A stretch of DNA of 25,699 bases from JACMLD01 sp040007355 (GTDB lineage Bacteria; Bacteroidota; Bacteroidia; Chitinophagales; Chitinophagaceae), in assembly GCA_040007355.1 (NCBI GenBank), contig JBDTVE010000219.1, positions 1 through 25,699 on the forward strand, given 5' to 3'. Below are positions 23,737-25,699 of this stretch, in pieces. The stretch's first letter is position 1, and each line of letters begins with the position of its first letter. The position numbers were made by a program, and so were the translations under genes. The notes below the pieces were generated by a model. The model saw only the letters and a list, made by a program, of their open reading frames with translations. It had not been told where the DNA came from and searched no databases.

Positions 23737-25266
23737 ATGATTTTATCGAAAGAAAACGTAGGCAATGTAAAAAAAATGGAATGGCTTGACATTCCCCCAA
23801 CGGCAATATTTTCTTTGCCGGAAAAAGTGCTTCAATTTGGAACAGGGGTATTATTGCGTGGCTTACCGGATTATTTTATTGACAAAGCAAACAAACAAGG
23901 CATTTTCAATGGCAGGGTAGTGGTGGTAAAATCCACGGGTCAGGGCGATACAGCTGTTTTTGGAAAACAGGATAACCTTTATACCCAGTGCGTACGGGGT
24001 ATAGAAAATGGCAAACAGGTAGAGGAGGCTATCATCAATGCGTCCATTAGCCGGGTATTATCGGCGGCGACGCAATGGCCGGAAATACTGGCCTGTGCAA
24101 CCAATCCGCAATTACAGGTCATTATTTCCAATACAACGGAAGTGGGCATTGTATTGCACAATAACGATGATGTGCAGGCAACACCACCCGTTTCGTTTCC
24201 CGGCAAATTATTGGCCCTCCTGTTAAAACGGTACACACACTTTAAGGGCAGTGCGGAAAGCGGGCTGGTAATTATTCCCACGGAGCTGATTATCGGCAAT
24301 GGCGCAAAGCTTCGAGACATTGTAATTGAGCTGTCCAGGCAAAACAAGTTGGAAGAGGCCTTTATCACCTGGATACAGACCGCCAATGATTTTTGTAATT
24401 CACTGGTAGACCGTATTGTGCCGGGTAAACTGCCGGAAGATGACCGGGCAGCCATGGAAAGCCGCCTGGGATACAACGATGACCTGATGATCATGTCGGA
24501 AGTCTACCGGTTATGGGCAATTGAAACGGCCAATGAAAAAACCAGGGATATTTTGTCGTTTAGCAAAGTGGACAAAGGGGTTGTTATTGCGCCCGATATT
24601 AACCGGTTCCGCGAGCTGAAACTGCGTTTGCTCAACGGTTCGCACACGTTTACCTGCGCTCTGGCCGTACAAATGGGTTTTGACACGGTGAAACAGGCCA
24701 TGGAAGATGAATGCTTTCGCCGATTTATCACCACCCTCATGATGGAAGAAATTGTGCCCGCCATTGTAAGTGCTAAAGTTACGGAAGCAGCCGGACTGCA
24801 GTTTTCAGCGGACGTACTTGAACGCTATAAAAATCCATTCATTGAACACCATTGGCTGAGCATTTCACTGCAGTACAGCTCAAAAATGAAATTGCGGAAT
24901 GTACCAGTGCTGCTGCAGTACTACGAGCAAAAAAATACCGTTCCCCGTTGTATGGCCCTGGGGTTTGCCGCTTACCTGTTGTTTATGAAGTCTGAAAAAA
25001 CCACGGAAAATGTATTTACCGGCCACGCGGGCGGAAAACCATATATTATCAACGACGACCGGGCCGCCACGCTTTACAGCTTGTGGCATACCTCCAATAC
25101 CAATAACTTTGCACAAAACGTACTACAGGATACAGGGCTTTGGGGTAGTAATCTGGACACCCTGCCGGCTTTTTGCAAAGCCGTAGCGGAAAACATTGAA
25201 ATGATAAAGCAAAAAGGCATGGTGCAGACCCTGCAATTGTTCCAGCAGGCCGGGCAGATCTTGTAA
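23737..25266 (+). CDS. uxaB: Tagaturonate reductase
   Basis: This 509-residue NAD-dependent enzyme of the long-chain mannitol-dehydrogenase family reduces D-tagaturonate to D-altronate in galacturonate breakdown. The Rossmann motif is LQFGTGVLLRG near residue 32. The catalytic Lys295, Asn300 and His303 lie in KLRLLNGSHT, with the spacing of the family. The wording QFGTG-LLRG and the uxaA gene 14 bases downstream favour UxaB over mannonate oxidoreductase UxuB. No damage is seen over the full length, unlike the genes just upstream. ATG 23737 overlaps the TGA of an upstream frame, so translation may once have been coupled. Confidence 0.93.
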   Translation: MILSKENVGNVKKMEWLDIPPTAIFSLPEKVLQFGTGVLLRGLPDYFIDKANKQGIFNGRVVVVKSTGQGDTAVFGKQDNLYTQCVRGIENGKQVEEAIINASISRVLSAATQWPEILACATNPQLQVIISNTTEVGIVLHNNDDVQATPPVSFPGKLLALLLKRYTHFKGSAESGLVIIPTELIIGNGAKLRDIVIELSRQNKLEEAFITWIQTANDFCNSLVDRIVPGKLPEDDRAAMESRLGYNDDLMIMSEVYRLWAIETANEKTRDILSFSKVDKGVVIAPDINRFRELKLRLLNGSHTFTCALAVQMGFDTVKQAMEDECFRRFITTLMMEEIVPAIVSAKVTEAAGLQFSADVLERYKNPFIEHHWLSISLQYSSKMKLRNVPVLLQYYEQKNTVPRCMALGFAAYLLFMKSEKTTENVFTGHAGGKPYIINDDRAATLYSLWHTSNTNNFAQNVLQDTGLWGSNLDTLPAFCKAVAENIEMIKQKGMVQTLQLFQQAGQIL

Positions 25267-25280
25267 AGAATCAATAAGTT

Positions 25281-25699
25281 ATGAAAAGAAATGTTCTGAA
25301 AGTTCATCCCAAAGACAATGTACTGGTGGCGCTGCAAAACCTGTCCAAAGGGCAGGTGATTGTCTATAACGGGGTAGAATACACGTTGCAGAATAATATT
25401 GGCGCCAAACACAAGTTTTTTGAAACGGATATGCATGCCGGCGACGAGATAATCATGTATGGCGTGATGGTAGGCAAGGCGCAACATGAGATACCCCGGG
25501 GCGGTTTAATGACCGCTGAAAATACCAAACATGCATCGTACCCCTTTGCCTACCGTCCTTTTCAGTATAGCTGGCACCCACCCGATACATCGGCTTTTAC
25601 GGGGCGCACGTTTAATGGCTACCGCCGAAAGGATGGTCGCGTGGGCACCGCCAATTACTGGTTGTTCATTCCTACTGTTTTTTGTGAAAACCGCAACCT
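25281..25699 (+). CDS. uxaA: Altronate dehydratase, N-terminal part (runs off the window)
   Basis: The first 139 codons are present. Residues 1-90 form a SAF domain (VLKVHPKDNVLVALQNL, then GAKHKFFETDMHAGDEI, MYGVMVGKAQHEIPRGG). The catalytic UxaA domain starts at about 110 (FNGYRRKDGRVGTANYW). The enzyme dehydrates D-altronate to 2-keto-3-deoxygluconate, the step after UxaB. The fused SAF-UxaA arrangement is normal. It starts 14 bases after uxaB and is surely in the same operon. The iron-binding residues lie beyond the window. Confidence 0.95.
   Translation, partial: MKRNVLKVHPKDNVLVALQNLSKGQVIVYNGVEYTLQNNIGAKHKFFETDMHAGDEIIMYGVMVGKAQHEIPRGGLMTAENTKHASYPFAYRPFQYSWHPPDTSAFTGRTFNGYRRKDGRVGTANYWLFIPTVFCENRN

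Noticed and set aside
1..25699. tRNA, rRNA, CRISPR, insertion sequences, toxin-antitoxin or phage genes
   Set aside because: No cloverleaf, repeat-spacer, transposase, integrase or paired small-gene pattern was seen in any gap.

Overview
The window looks like a chromosomal segment of a Bacteroidota bacterium, most likely family Chitinophagaceae; this placement is inferred. The evidence is the TAnnTTTG-type -7 promoter elements, weak or absent Shine-Dalgarno sites before most genes, the large Bacteroidota form of LepB, a DUF4846 protein, Tat-exported Gfo/Idh/MocA oxidoreductases, and LacI/GH28/GH105/UxaBA pectin-use genes. Most of it is housekeeping and accessory metabolism. No phage, CRISPR array, tRNA or rRNA was found.

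Layout. 1-115: C-terminal end of a BioF-like aminotransferase. 778-3640: a penicillin-acylase (Ntn hydrolase) gene and a small membrane protein. 3641-4088: a convergent gap with a strong minus-strand terminator, a possible small RNA and a cluster of three hairpins. 4089-4867: a DUF4846 gene with a one-base frameshift. 5093-7187: a sigma-54-type response regulator lacking a DNA-binding domain, convergent with a CarH-like MerR/B12 regulator. 7322-9458: lepB and cdd. 9525-10373 (minus): ogt preceded by csaA, the latter broken by two one-base losses. 10402-12310: an OsmC-like protein and a Tat-exported oxidoreductase. 12311-12686: three consecutive hairpins between convergent genes, one a perfect 20-bp stem. 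12687-14057 (minus): a GYF_2 membrane protein with a near-consensus promoter. 14497-18467: gyrA and a TPR-like exported protein. 18589-18978 (minus): a small membrane protein. 18979-19479: a gap with the decayed 3' end of a PAP2/vanadium-haloperoxidase-like gene. 19480-21543: a second Gfo/Idh/MocA oxidoreductase and an exported esterase-like hydrolase.

21564-25699 is the most informative part: a galacturonate/pectin locus in partial decay. A LacI-type regulator has several frameshifts and stops. The next open gene is an in-frame chimera of the start of a GH28 polygalacturonase and the C-terminal part of a GH105/DUF4350-type protein. Tagaturonate reductase (uxaB) and altronate dehydratase (uxaA, running off the window) still look intact. 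The cell may therefore keep the intracellular galacturonate branch while having lost local regulation and pectin hydrolysis here.

I did not find a convincing new defence or mobile system. The best candidates for something undescribed are the possible small RNA at 3668-3832, the hairpin cluster at 3970-4034, and the chimeric pectin gene. Three one-base losses, all a missing G on the coding strand, in two otherwise well-conserved genes may be real mutations or sequence errors.
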